Source: Rugalucina vietnamica (taxonomy: Eukaryota > Mollusca > Bivalvia > Lucinida > Lucinidae). Taken from it: a stretch of 64,000 nucleotides of DNA. The position numbers were made by a program, and so were the translations under genes. The DNA is taken from the NCBI GenBank assembly GCA_964017185.1, contig OZ024877.1, positions 61,282,711 to 61,346,710 on the forward strand. The letters run 5' to 3'. The first letter of the stretch is position 1. Every line of letters starts with the position of its first letter. This document shows positions 46,830 through 58,276 of the stretch, one piece after another. The notes under the pieces were generated by a model. It was not told the DNA's origin and made no database searches. It was given only the letters and a program-made list of their open reading frames with translations.

Positions 46830-47687
46830 ATAAACCCTATAGATTCACAGTACGACAGAAAGAGAGAGAGAGGTAGCTGTCACCAGTGGAGTAGCGCATT
46901 TTTGGACAATATTTGCGCGATAGTGGTAAGTATTTTGCATGTTTTCTGGTAACCGGATTTGTTTATGTTCCACTTTTTACCTTTGATAGCTTTTACACAT
47001 ACATGGCTGTCGTGCTATGGCAAAATTACCACAAAAGATGTTTGTAGGAGCATATGGAAGGCATTTTTTTTGATGGCAGTCTAAAAAAAGTGGAAAATCG
47101 CAACATTGTGTTGGACAGTATAATTTTATTTCTTTTAAAAACCTAAATACATCCTAAACCCTGATAGAGTGTAAAGAGAATTGGCTTTTATGTTCCAGAC
47201 TGGTTGCGACGAGGGTCTATCTCAACTCCACTTAAACAGTCGCGCACGTCTTCCAAAATTCTTGTACAGTCACTAATTGCTGAAAATCTCGAAATAGACA
47301 AATCACACCAGACTGCGATTTGGCATGTTGAAAGATCCAAGGAAGCGCATACTTCAGGTTTCATTCATTTTTTTTCCAAAAGTGTTCGATTGTCAATCTA
47401 GAAGAGACAATACTGCGATTTTCGACTTTTTTCGACTGCCATCAAAAAGGAATGCGTTCCACATGCGCCTACAAATATCTTTTGTGGTAATTTTGCCATA
47501 ACACGGCACGCATGCATGTATAAAAGCAATCAAAGGTCAAAGGTGGCACATAAACAAATCCGGTTACCAGAAAACATGCAAAATACTTACCACTATCGCG
47601 CAAATTTTGTCCAAAAAAAGCGCTACTCCACTGGTGACAGCTACCTCTCTCTTTTTCTGTCGTACAGTGAATCTACAGGGTGTAATA
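46830..47687. mobile_element. Foldback element, second copy of the inner family
   Basis: Arms start AAACCCTATAGATTCAC and end GTGAATCTACAGGGTG and match 38101-38563 and 40295-40759. The centre (about 47110-47230) is unrelated and has no TGACGTCA array. Confidence 0.85.
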
Positions 47688-47791
47688 GATTATTTGCTAT
47701 GTAGTCTTATTTCTTTTACCCTGTATGTTTACTATTGACATCGATCGGATTGCCATTGTTTTCAGTTATGCTTTCCCGGAAAACCTGACAA

Positions 47792-48707
47792 CTCAGGGTG
47801 AGGGTGCGGGTGAGGTTAGGCCTATAAAGCAACTTTGAGTACGCCAGTTTTATATTCCTGTTCGTTCAAAGGCGATACTTTAGTGGTGGTTCTTTCTTTA
47901 ATGCTTTGGTGTTGATAATTTTGTGTTGTACGAACTTTGTGTGCGTTTTCATATTTTAGTTAAGTTTTGGTAACTAAGTGACTACCTATTCATTACGAAA
48001 ACATGTCCGTGTAATGTATACCCCCGCATATCCCACTTTTATATAGCAAAACTGAGGTTTGCAGGGGTATACCTATTTTTCTTATTTTTGCTCCAAAATA
48101 TAGATTGTGGGTACTCATTAGAACCGCCTCGGCGAGGCGGTTCTAACGTGTACCCGCAATCTATGTTTTGAGCAAAAATAAGAAAAATATCAAAAATTTT
48201 CCACTGAAAATTTTCAATTTTTACAGGTGAAAAAATCTTTGTATATTGCATGGGCAAGTTTTCGTAATGTTGGAAAAAAAGCTGCTTACTCGCCTTGTGT
48301 TTAGATTTCTTGTTGTTGGTTTTTTTTAATGTTTACATCTTGAGAGATGCATGCATACTCTTCTAGACTACAATACCTCATAGGAATTTTCTGAAATAAA
48401 GATTCCAGAGCAATGAATAACCATTTTTCCATTTGTGGGGGGGTATAACCTTCTAACTTCAATACTGAAAACTCTCAAAGTTTTACCGTGAGTCCTGAGT
48501 TACATACTCTTTTATTTCAGTCATGCATGCCAAATATTAATTAAGCTATTATTGTAAATTGAAAAGGTGTATAGATATTTTGTTTACGATATGTTTTCAT
48601 GGTATAAGTACCTGATTGTTAGTTTGTTTTTCTCCCACCTCGGTTTTTGGGGTGGGAATCTTTCTCTGATTGCGCCTTTTCCTGATCTTTGCCTACTTGT
48701 ACCTTTT
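47792..48707 (+). mobile_element. Penelope-like 3' tail, copy D, interrupted twice
   Basis: Pieces 47792-47984, 48271-48297 and 48584-48707 follow the tail in order (GGTGAGGTTAGGCC; GGAAAAAAAGCTGCTTACTCG; TTACGATATGTTTTCATGG to CCTACTTGTACCTTTT). The first gap is the MITE at 47985-48270. The second is about 290 bp of unidentified sequence (48298-48583). Confidence 0.75.
47985..48270. mobile_element. MITE with perfect GC palindrome, inside a Penelope tail
   Basis: Ends CATTACGAAAACATGTCC and GGGCAAGTTTTCGTAATG. The centre GAACCGCCTCGGCGAGGCGG continues the palindrome to GGTTC. The best preserved copy of the family. Confidence 0.85.
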
Positions 48708-49319
48708 TGCAACGCTTTTCGCGTTTTATAGACATGGTCTGAAGATATGCATGTGATTGGGATATAATCCTCAGATTATTTTTGTTTTTTTTTTACAATT
48801 TGAACTAAGTCATTTTGAGTGAATGGATAGAGGATACTTTGTGTGCGCAACTCTTCCTAAATTCTAATACAGATACTTCTTACAGATGTTGTGACCACGC
48901 TTTAAAGATATGTATGTGGTTGGTATATACATCTTAGATTAACTTTTGTCACTTTTTTGCAGTTTGATCTTAGTAATTTTTCGGACATTTTCACAATGAA
49001 AGTGAGGTACATTGTGTGAGAAACTCGTCCTACAATTATTTCATGTCAATTCTTACAAAACTGTACAGGTGGTTTGGACATGCGTTGAAGATATGCATAT
49101 TGTTTCGATGTAATCCTCAGATAAGTTTTCTTTGCTATTTTTTTTTTTTTTACAGTTTGAACGTCGTCATTTTTCAGACATTTTCAGTACGTCTCACATG
49201 TGTCCATCGAGCTTACCAGACAATGCGGTGAGATGATTAAATGATTAAGTGCAGTAATAAAACCATCACTCTCAACTACTCTACCACGGATGCGGCCTTT
49301 ACGTTTGGCATAGTGTTAC
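48708..49319. repeat. Diverged tandem repeat, three units of about 160-185 bp
   Basis: Phrases GAAGATATGCATGTGATTGG, AAAGATATGTATGTGGTTGG and GAAGATATGCATATTGTTTC recur at about 48740, 48903 and 49087. Each is followed by a T-rich run, then ACAGTTTGAAC-type and ATTTTTCAGACATTTTC-type words. Confidence 0.6.
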
Positions 49320-49600
49320 ATCATTACAAAAACTTGCCCATGCAATAAACATAGATTTTTTTTTCAGAAGCGAACATTGAGAATTTCATTTGATTTTTGT
49401 TTATATTTTTCTTATTTTTGCTCAAAACATAGACTGATGGTACACGTTAGGACCGCCTTGCCGAGTCGGTTCTTACCAGTGCCCACAATCTATATTTTGG
49501 AGCAAGAATAAGAAAAATAAGTATACCCCTGCATACCCCAGTTTTACCATATAAAACTGGGGTTGAAGGGGTTATTCTTTGCACGGACATGTTTTCCTGG
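49320..49600. mobile_element. MITE with GC palindrome core, diverged
   Basis: Ends CATTACAAAAACTTGCCC and GCACGGACATGTTTTCC. The core GACCGCCTTGCCGAGTCGGT has mutated away from perfect symmetry. Confidence 0.75.
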
Positions 49601-51462
49601 TGTAAAACATATTTTCTAGTTTTATCTAATATTATCTCCCCAGAGAGCTGGTAAATATCCAGGAAACGATATACATTGTTGACTGGAAGATTTAACCTCA
49701 ATACAAACAAACAAGTATTCGGGCACTATTTATTTTTGGCGACCCCCGTGCCGGGGGGTTTAAGAGCACTAGATCATCTCGAGCCCCGCACTGGCCACAT
49801 GTGAGACATGCCAAATTCTGCTTGCGGGTGTGCCAGGTGTTTTTTCTCTGGGAAAAATCTCCCTTTTTCGCCCACATACTGATTGGTCCGTTTCATATGA
49901 GCTGAAATAATCTTGAAAGGGACGTAAAACTGATTGAAAAAAAATGTTTGGGTTCAAGCCAGGGTCTGTTGACATTGTCAAACACGAAGCACGCATATTT
50001 AAGGCCTTATCATCCATTGGTTATATTTCGTTATTCAACAGTTTCCGTGGTGTAGTGGTTATCACTATATTTAGATTAGAACATTGTAATCGTTAGTGTG
50101 ACTAATACAGCTTTGCAAAGCACACTGTACACATAGCTTCCAAAAACTGTTCCATAGTTATCGTTACAATATTTAATCAACGCTTTATACTACCAGTAAT
50201 ACATTTGGCCCAATGAGGATTACATACTCAGTACAAAAAGAAACACATTTTTGGTTTTCATTGTTTCGCGCAGATATTTTCACCATTTCATAATTTCACC
50301 ATTCTATTGCGATTTAGTGCTAAGATAAAGTAATATTTCTACGTATAATATATGTTCTCATTTATCTGTCAATTTCTTTCATAACCTACATTTTTCATCA
50401 ATATTTATGAAAACTAAAATCATACAAATCATCAGTATATATAAGAGTTCATGGCTATTTTGAAATATATTATAATGGCATTTGATTGATACTTTTAAGC
50501 ACATTTTGGTCAATTTACAACCCAGATGCAGTGATAAAATAGGTACCCCAGATTTTCATAATTGTTCTCTGAATTCTCAAGATTGTTTTATTAATGTTTA
50601 TGAATATACAAATAAGATATTGTCAAAAAGTTTCATGATGTTCAGTAAAAAGATTGTTAAATGGTTGTAATGTATGTATCAGAGCTCTAATAAGAGTGTG
50701 TATGGTATAAGGCAACAACTCTGTAGGTCTTTACTATAATTACATCTGACATGATTTATATCACATGTATGCATGCTTTGTGAGTTAGAATTAGAATAGA
50801 TTAAACAACCAAACCGTCAAGACGTGTTTTCGAACCCAACAAGATCATGACATATTTTGACAATGGTATTTGTGCATAATCCAATTTTGAACACTGGTTT
50901 GGTCCTTTATCTATTCATTGTTTTTATTTTATGATTTTTTATATATTTATATCAAATAAACATGAATATGTAAATTTGTTTAATTGCATGATGTGTCAGT
51001 GAATCAAAAGAATATGTCAAGGCTCTAAAATGACCAAGTTTGGTGGCCTAGGGTAAGAAACAGCAGAATAATGACAAGCTCTGTAGCCACACTACCAATT
51101 CAGAGAAGCACATAATGAGTTGCCATGGAAACCGTTATTTTATGTATCTTGGTTGAGTTTATTTAAGACTCTAACATTGATTGCAATTCAGGATTCTCAA
51201 CAAATAAATTGACAACCATAAGAAGTAGTCTTGGGTGTTGGATGTGCCAGAAAAGCCTTATTTCTCCCGATAATGTGAAATAGTTGTATTTTAAGTGGGT
51301 GGGGTAACAAAATGACGTCTGACGAAAATCTGCATCACTTTGGTTTCTGGCATCCACCCTAATTTAACTTCTATATAGTTATACTTTTGCCTGGTATCAA
51401 AGAAATTTTTCTACCAGACGGGTTGAAAAGAATTTTGCTCCAGCTGACCAGCCCTCTGACTA
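49601..51462. other. AT-rich stretch without recognised genes
   Basis: A SINE-type end (TTGACTGGAAGATTTAACCTC, ACAAACAAACAAG) lies at 49670-49715, and a tRNA-Val-like 5' half at 50041-50066. From 50070 to 51460 the sequence is AT-rich with no convincing coding or repeat signal. Confidence 0.5.
50041..50066 (+). pseudogene. 5' half of a tRNA-Val-like sequence
   Basis: GTTTCCGTGGTGTAGTGGTT and the following ATCACT agree with the metazoan tRNA-Val start, including the A box TGTAGTGGTT, with about one mismatch recalled from the usual sequence. The anticodon arm and T arm are absent, so it is a fragment or the start of a tRNA-derived repeat. Confidence 0.55.
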
Positions 51463-51693
51463 AGCCGAATGAGCAGCTATTTTCCCATTAGGTGGTCTCT
51501 CAGCTACTTAAACAAAACTTAAATATGAAAATATACACAAGGCGCCAACATCACAGAAATTTTAAACACCAAGACAAAAAACAAAAAGAACCACCACAGA
51601 AGTATCGCACTGGAACGATCAGTACCACAAAGTTACTGGCGGGCTTAAACCTCTTTTACATGTCCATAACCTCACCCTCAGCTTCTGCAGTGC
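51463..51693 (-). mobile_element. Penelope-like 3' tail, copy E (internal part)
   Basis: AAGCCGAATGAGCAGCTATT through GGCGCCAACATCACAG to CCTCAGCTTCTGCAGTG, complement of the family tail. The extreme 3' end is missing. Bases 51694-51948 hold nothing recognised. Confidence 0.8.
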
Positions 51694-53454
51694 TCTTTTA
51701 CAATAATTTAGTTTCGTGTTGTAATGGTATAGGAGAAAACTTGTGAAAGAAAATTTTTTCCAAAAACAATAACATTGAAAGACAAATAAACGAAACTTGC
51801 TTTAAGTCTGATCATTGTGGACCAGGGGTGGGTAACAAGAACATTTTCGTTAGTTGTTTTTAACGAAGGCTTTACGAAGACAATAACGAATTAATAACGA
51901 AGGCATAACAAATACGAAAGACCGGTAACAAAATCAATACGTAATGTAGGCGTCATACCTAGCCGATTTTAACACGCGATGGACACACGCTTATGAAAAG
52001 TTTCAATTTCGGCGGGGATCGTGAAAACATCGGGCCATTCGTGAGTGCATCGTTACAGTGGAGATAGCTAGCAAGTTGTCCGTGCATTCGCGCGCGCCTT
52101 GCGTTGCCCACGCACGCTACACGCAGTCGAAGGCCACGCACTACTTCGCGAAATTCGCGCGAGGAATTTTCAGCCAATGAGAAAGTAGTCTGAACTCGCG
52201 AAGCCAACGCATTTTCTCAAAATCTTCGCGTTGGGTTTTCAACCAATAGAAACTGCGAACCACTCGCGCGAAATCTTCGCAATTTTTCCATCTTTTTCGC
52301 GTTGGTTTTTCAACCAATGAGAAACGCGATAATATCTGCGTGTGTACATGTGACCAGCGCAGGAATCGGCCAGCCAATCAAACGTGCGTTGGCATTTTCG
52401 CACGATAGACAAAGCCCTCAACAGACCCTCAATGTGACCCTTCCCACCATATTTCCTCGGATCAGTAAATATTTGCATCAAAAATGATATCTTGCATTGA
52501 CAAAACAAGACACTTCTTTTTAATCGACACAATATGTCAAATAAAAAGTTCGGAAAAAAGGTGCCGGGTATTGTTTTTTCAGAAAATACTGCAGAATCCG
52601 GGCTATACAGTAAAATGTATGCATGGTGCAGTTGCAAAAAATAGATGGGTAAAATGCTTACTATTATTCATCATGTGAACTCAAAAATACTTTTTTCACA
52701 TAAATGTTAAATTTGCTTAGTGAAATTTGCGTTTGAACAAACTAAGCTTTTCTTTCACTTACCCCTTTAAAGATATGCATTTTGATGAAATCCTCCGTTT
52801 AATATCCGAAACACATCACGTGTTTAAAATAACGTTAAAATATCCGTCACATTAAATTCATATTCTGCATGCACATGCTTTTACAATATTCAAGCTAATG
52901 AAACCTTAGGTAAGACATTGGCCCCGTCGAAAAAAATAACCCTTGTGTGTGATTTTATTTTTCGTTATCTTGAAAGACATTGGGCGGCCACGGGCTTTTG
53001 AAAGTTATATAAGGCATTGAAATTTTGATCGACTTTGCCGGACAGCGATCGGTATGTGTCTGATTTGAGTACGTGTACATGTGCATCCTGGTCCAAGCAA
53101 TGCTAGCCAAAACCATCAGCTCCTTTTGTCATAAAGGGCTTTTGTCGTTAAGGGTCTCTTTAATCGGTCAATGATCACCTTACCCCACGGGCATATGAGA
53201 GTTAAGTAAGTTTTATTGTCAATACTGTCAAAACATTGGGGCTTTGAAGTTGCAGCGCACAACTTTTATTTTAGATCCGCGGTATTTGTTTGTTCTTCAA
53301 TAAACTAAACATATATAATCGAACCTTGATAATTCATTTACTTCAGCCGCCTCATGAGAAAAACAACGATGTGGTTTCCGAACAGGTCCTACACAAACTA
53401 CACAGAAGATCCATAGAGGCTGCAAAATTTGGATTTTAAAAATTAAAGGAATTG

Positions 53455-53525
53455 TACTATTCGTGTAGCGAAAACAAAGGCGCCGATCAGCTTCGCGGTC
53501 ACTATGTTTTCGCGTATGTAAAATG
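53455..53525 (+). repeat. Dispersed hairpin repeat (GCAAAAACAAAGG.. type)
   Basis: AGCGAAAACAAAGGCGCCGA and TATGTTTTCGCGTATGTAAA are the two sides. It shares its translated phrase SENKGADQL with 54640-54730. Confidence 0.6.
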
Positions 53526-53539
53526 TTGTTTTTCTCATG

Positions 53540-53610
53540 ATGTGGTTTTTATTTATTTATTTATTTATTTATTTATTCATTCATTTATTTATTTATTTAT
53601 TTATTTATTT
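53540..53610. repeat. (TTTA)n microsatellite
   Basis: Tandem TTTA/TTCA tetranucleotides. Confidence 0.95.
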
Positions 53611-53664
53611 TCGAAAAAAAATGCTCCGATCAAATACTAATAACTAATCACTTGAGTGACATCA

Positions 53665-53860
53665 ACTGGTTTGTTTGTGTGCAAATGAGGTTAATGTTGC
53701 AGTCATGTCAAGACGGAGCCACCACTTCCTTGGTTTTAACCACTAATCAGGAGAGTCAATGTGTCTTGTTCAATGACCAAATACGGTGCCGGCAGTGGGG
53801 ATCGAATCCAGGAGCTCTCGATTCAGAGCCCGATGCTCTACCACTACGCCACCGTGCCCC
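53665..53860 (-). mobile_element. tRNA-derived SINE (minus strand), second family
   Basis: On the minus strand the head has A box TGGCGTAGTGG (53841-53851) and a B-box-like GATTCGATCCC (about 53798-53808). The anticodon loop CTCTGAA would be Gln-like. The acceptor ends do not pair as in a real tRNA. The body follows with GTCATTGAACAAGACACATT. Confidence 0.75.
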
Positions 53861-54156
53861 ACTGGCTTCAACTGGTACCGAATGCAGGCGAAAAAATAAT
53901 ATCTACAAGGCTATATTTTTTCTTCATTTCTCTTTGAATTCTTCTTATAAGTCTTCTTTTTATTTAAAGAAAACACTGGATCCCTTTATTCGGCTAATGA
54001 AGGTTTTAAACAAAAGCTTATAATAATTAATTTATTAATTAGTATATTCAGCCCAGAATGATCACTGTATAGGAATTTTAAGTATGTTCAAACACAGGCA
54101 TGCAAATAACACTCCGGGCGGAGGCTCGCTTTCCTTGAAAGCAAAACAAAACAAAA

Positions 54157-54157
<1 letters not shown>

Positions 54158-54187
<30 letters not shown>
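54158..54187. repeat. Poly-A run
   Basis: Uninterrupted A run after AAAACAAAAC repeats; minus-strand ORFs here are poly-Phe artefacts. Confidence 0.9.
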
Positions 54188-54188
<1 letters not shown>

Positions 54189-54639
54189 ATGCGATTTCGC
54201 TCGAATGGTGTTATTTTTACATTGTGAAGAAGAAAATGCATTTCACTTATTAAGGTGGTGATCTCGCGCGCACTCAACTGTCACCAATGGAAACAATGAA
54301 GTCTTGTTGAAGACTTGCGAGATTTTTCCATAAACGCACATCATAGCCGAACATTCAACATAAACTAGAACTCACATACAATGTGGTTTCATTCTAATCT
54401 ATTAATATTTGTATCTAGTGCCAACAAATCGAACCAAGACTCACAACCTTTTGCACATGGAAGTATACTTTTGTAATTTTTCTATGATTTGTGTTTAAAT
54501 CAATTTAGCCGCGACACGAAAAATCCGGTGTTCGGTGTCTCCGACAAGGTTTGACACAAACCGGCCTGTACGGACATGGAAGCAGGCTAGAAGCTTGAAA
54601 GTTAGCATATACGTAGAAGAGGAATTGTACTATCTCTAT

Positions 54640-54730
54640 AGCAAAAACAAAGGGGCAGATCAGCTGTGCCGTAACTGCACAGCTGATCTCCGGCTTTGTT
54701 TTCGCATATGCAAAATCCGGTTTTATGACG
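54640..54730 (+). repeat. Dispersed hairpin repeat, second copy
   Basis: AGCAAAAACAAAGGGGCAGA..CTGTGCC-gtaact-GCACAGCTGAT..CTTTGTTTTCGCATATGC is a near-perfect hairpin. Its plus-strand translation (SKNKGADQLC..ADLRLCFRIC) recurs as spurious peptides in such genomes. Confidence 0.75.
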
Positions 54731-55299
54731 ATGCGGCTCATTAATATGGAACAGACTAAACGTTGAATTTTCTGCTGACTGATCAGCGGTAATACACTAA
54801 AACGCTGAAATGCTGAACGGAACTTCTGATGTGCTAATTTAAATTAAATTAGCTATGATGTATTGAAATACATCAAAAGTATTCAAACCGTTATGTTTTC
54901 GGCATAGTTCCTGCGGTTTCATATATGCATGCATGTGGACAGTTTGATACGCTATCGCGCAGTCAGATCACATGACCGTAATTCGAGATAATTACATTTT
55001 GCTTAGCTTAGTAAGAACAGTGGCTATGGTTTCATATGATGTGTTATGCTCTACTTGTATTATTGGTCAGAATTAGCACAGAAAAGTGTTTATCGTAGAA
55101 TGGGCAGTCCGGTCTGGGTTCGCAATTAGGTACATGTAGCTGTTTAGTGCAATCAGTTATATATATGACACAATTTTATTTTATGGCCAGGCCGCCTACA
55201 GTAGTCGCCTATTGTAAAGGTATGAAGCAGAGACCTCCATGCACCTCCAGATATGTTAATTAACTTTATGTAAGGACAATATAACTAGCTAAATAACAT

Positions 55300-55515
55300 T
55301 GGTGTCATATTCAAGCAATATACATGTACACGCGTGCCATTCATTGGCTACCGTGAAAATTTACACCTACAGATTAAAGGTGCTCTGCCTTCGTACTATC
55401 AAAACATTTGGTAATTACAAAGGTGTCATCTTGAAGCAATATACATGTACACGCGTGTCATTCAGTGGCTACTGTGTAAATTCCTTTGTTTTTATAAAAG
55501 CAATATACACGTAAA
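55300..55515. repeat. Tandem duplication of about 120 bp
   Basis: GTGTCAT(A/C)TT..AAGCAATATACATGTACACG..CATTCA(T/G)TGGCTAC occurs at 55302 and 55422, with a third partial AAGCAATATACACGTAAATT at 55498. Confidence 0.8.
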
Positions 55516-56750
55516 TTATGGCGGCGCATCAATCATGAAACAAGTCTTTGATACAAAAACTGTGTCGCATATGATCTTTCAAGTTGTAACATAAAGACGG
55601 CGTGTGTCAAAGCGCTGTTGAGTAATACTTGTCGCGTGTCTCTCACACGGTTCTTTACACTTTATTACCAACTTTAAGGTGTTATTTATTACCTTTTACA
55701 CCTTTAGCGACATGCCGCTGTCCTGTCCGTTTAATTTAATTTAAGACTACAATAGTCTTTACGATGAAAGAAATTCCGGCAAGTTATTTTTCTTCTTTTA
55801 TCATTATTACTATTATTATCATTATTATTTCATGTGACGGTAATATGGGTAAAGCAATTAATGTAAAATTTTGAACATAGGCAATTGTCAAAAATTGTAT
55901 CTTTTTTTTTTTATTTCTTTTTTATTTGTCTTCTTCTTATTTTTTATTTTCATTTATTTATTTCATTTAAATGCTTTTAGGCGGAAAATATTCTACAATT
56001 CAACTTATCGATGCAGTTATTTTGACCCAACGCGCAGGGAGCTAAACTATTGGCTCAAATACCCACGCGGTTACTGCAGTGCCATTTAAAGGATTTGATT
56101 GGATAAAAGCTTTCCTGCGTGTACCTGCGTTGGCTTCGCAGGTATAAACAGGTAATATGATTGGTGTTTGACTACCTGCGCAGGCATCGCGAATAGGACT
56201 ATGTCATATACCGGTTGATAATATGATTTGATTGGTTTAAAATGATACCTGCGCGAAACTCGCGAAGCAACGCAGGTACTAACGCGATAATTCCCCACGC
56301 GCGGGTCTCGCATGTACAACGCAAGGCACCTGCGAAAATGGTAAACTTTTAAGAAATCTCCACTGTACCCATCGTATGTCCATCGGGAGATTTTTTAAGC
56401 CTTCGGCATCACCATCGCGAGCGGCACCAAAATCTTTGACATGCCAAAAAAATACAGGAAGGACACACGATGGTTCAATTTCGTGTTGCCTTCGCGAGTA
56501 CATCTTGGCCTTCGCAAAGTCATCGTGAGGCCATCTTTTCACATCGGGACTACATCGTATTTCTGTCGTGTGGTCATCGGCACCATCGGCTAGGTTTTGC
56601 TAGGGATGGCAACACGACATCGTGTGACCTTCGCAACGCCATCGTATAAGCATCGTATTTGAAAAATATAGGACACGATGGCACCAGGATGGAAACACGA
56701 TATTAACAAAAACTGTTCTAATATTTCCCAGGGTAACGTGGACACACCAA

Positions 56751-56756
<6 letters not shown>

Positions 56757-56799
<43 letters not shown>
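56757..56799. repeat. Poly-A run
   Basis: About 43 A in a row; opposite-strand ORFs with poly-Phe are artefacts. Confidence 0.95.
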
Positions 56800-56803
<4 letters not shown>

Positions 56804-56853
56804 CACCCACACAACATTTTTCTCAGAAGCCTCAAGTGGAATATTATTAAATC

Positions 56854-56970
56854 ATGGCGTATTTCGAAGAAAAAAGAACAATTAGGAAAAAGAAGGCTGT
56901 AGCACTGCTTCTATACATGCAGCTGGAGCAAGACCAAACATTCCTGCAGTACCAACACCATCTCTTACAG
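56854..56970 (+). CDS. Possible first coding exon (39 codons), unknown protein
   Basis: ATG followed by 38 sense codons (MAYFEEKRTIRKKKAVALLL..QYQHHLLQ) and then a good donor CAG|GTATTT. The basic-then-helical start resembles N-termini of transposase-derived (HARBI1/ALP1-like) proteins, but this is weak. No matching second exon was found downstream, so it may be a remnant. It lies inside the TIR-bounded region 51949-58077. Confidence 0.3.
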
Positions 56971-57294
56971 GTATTTGATTTGTTTATTACTCTGTCTTTT
57001 AAACAGCTCCCGGTTTTCTTTCTAGTACTCGTGGACTAGTACCCATTGCAGAATTCGACAAACGAGCGTTTTAACTACTGACTCAAGTACAGTTTTGTGT
57101 CAGTTTCATGCGAAAGATGGATTTAAAGTACTACCAAACTGTCACCATGAAGCTTGATTAGGTTGTAAAGTAACTGATATTAATTAACTTATTACTATGG
57201 ACGTCAACAACGAAAGCATACCCATATTAAATGCTTTCTCAAAAGAGACCATTTTTGCACGCAAATGAAACTGGGGCTACAGTATAAGTAGGTA

Positions 57295-57662
57295 CCGTGT
57301 ATTTTATGGACTGGAGTCTTTGGAGTCATGGATTGGAACTGTGGAGTGGAGCAGACAACTAAATTAAAACAAAGCCAGTTAATTCTTACATGCAGAAAGT
57401 TAATTTGTTAATTTGGATATGTCTGTTAATGTCTTAGCACATCATTTATCCTTAACTTAGATAATCTGTTTGAACATGGGATAGTTATGATAAGAAATTA
57501 ACACCCATATCTGAAAGTTTCTTTGTATTCTAAAAAAGTATTTACTTGCATTTCCTGTTCCACTCCAAACTTTCTCTCCGGGGTTCCACTTCAAGAATCC
57601 ACACCAATACGACAGCCCATGACCACTCCAAGCCTTGACTCCAACCCATAAAATACACAATG
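57295..57662. mobile_element. Foldback MITE
   Basis: CGTGTATTTTATGGACTGGA and the inverse CCAACCCATAAAATACACAA, plus ACTCCAAGCCTTGACTCC against GGAGTCTTTGGAGT, give paired ends around 370 bp. No ORF of note. Confidence 0.6.
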
Positions 57663-58276
57663 CCCATACAGTATACATATATAACTAATTGTGGTTAAAC
57701 ATATCAATGCTCAGCCCAAATTTATTTGTTTTTTTTTTTCATTACATCGGGTGATGCCTTCGGGACACATTCGGGAATACATTTACACCTAACACGATGT
57801 CGTCAAGCCATCGTGAAGCCATCGCGAGGCCTTCGTGTACCATTCGCAACAACATCGTATGCAAAACTACTAGTTCCTATATCTTCGTGAGTGATTCGGG
57901 TATAATCGTGAGGATTTCATGTGTCCATCGTGTGTCCATCGTGTGACCATCGGTAGGCTTCGCGTATGCGTCGGCTCAATATTGGCTTTTTACCAAATTC
58001 GTGACGAAAATCGCGCGAAATTCAAAATTTCATATTCCTGTGGCCATCGTGTGTCAAAATCGGCTAGGTATGACGCCACCTTTAACCCATCGTTAGTTGT
58101 TGTTTCGTTAGTTAAGTAACGAAGAAGCTGTGTCTGTGTAGAAGCTGTGTTGAAGCCGTGTAAAGGAAAACTTATTGAAACACACTGCATTAATCAAGAA
58201 AACATCGTCAAATATGGATGCGCAAAAGAAAAGACGCCCTCGAAAATTGGCAATAGAGTAGAGTCATTGCTTTATG

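Larger units (their letters stand above)
51949..58077. mobile_element. Candidate 6.1-kb TIR element with subterminal repeats
   Basis: GGCGTCATACCTAGCCGATT at 51949 is mirrored at the right end 58077. The match is perfect for about 22 bp and weaker to about 70 bp. Subterminal DNA on the left repeats CGCGTTGGTTTTTCAACCAA and CTTCGCG; on the right it repeats CCATCGTGTG and CCTTCGC, and 56020-56640 has similar CpG-rich ACCTGCG and CATCGTG words. No target duplication was found. The inside contains SINE, hairpin, poly-A and foldback insertions and a possible coding exon at 56854-56970. It may be several nested elements sharing ends. Confidence 0.5.

Noticed and set aside
52239-52637. 132-codon minus-strand ORF
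   Set aside because: Covers the CGCGTTGG..CAACCAATGA subterminal repeats; composition is repeat-driven with no recognisable domain.
53790-53860. tRNA-Gln gene on the minus strand
   Set aside because: Acceptor strands do not pair and a SINE body follows; read as a SINE head.
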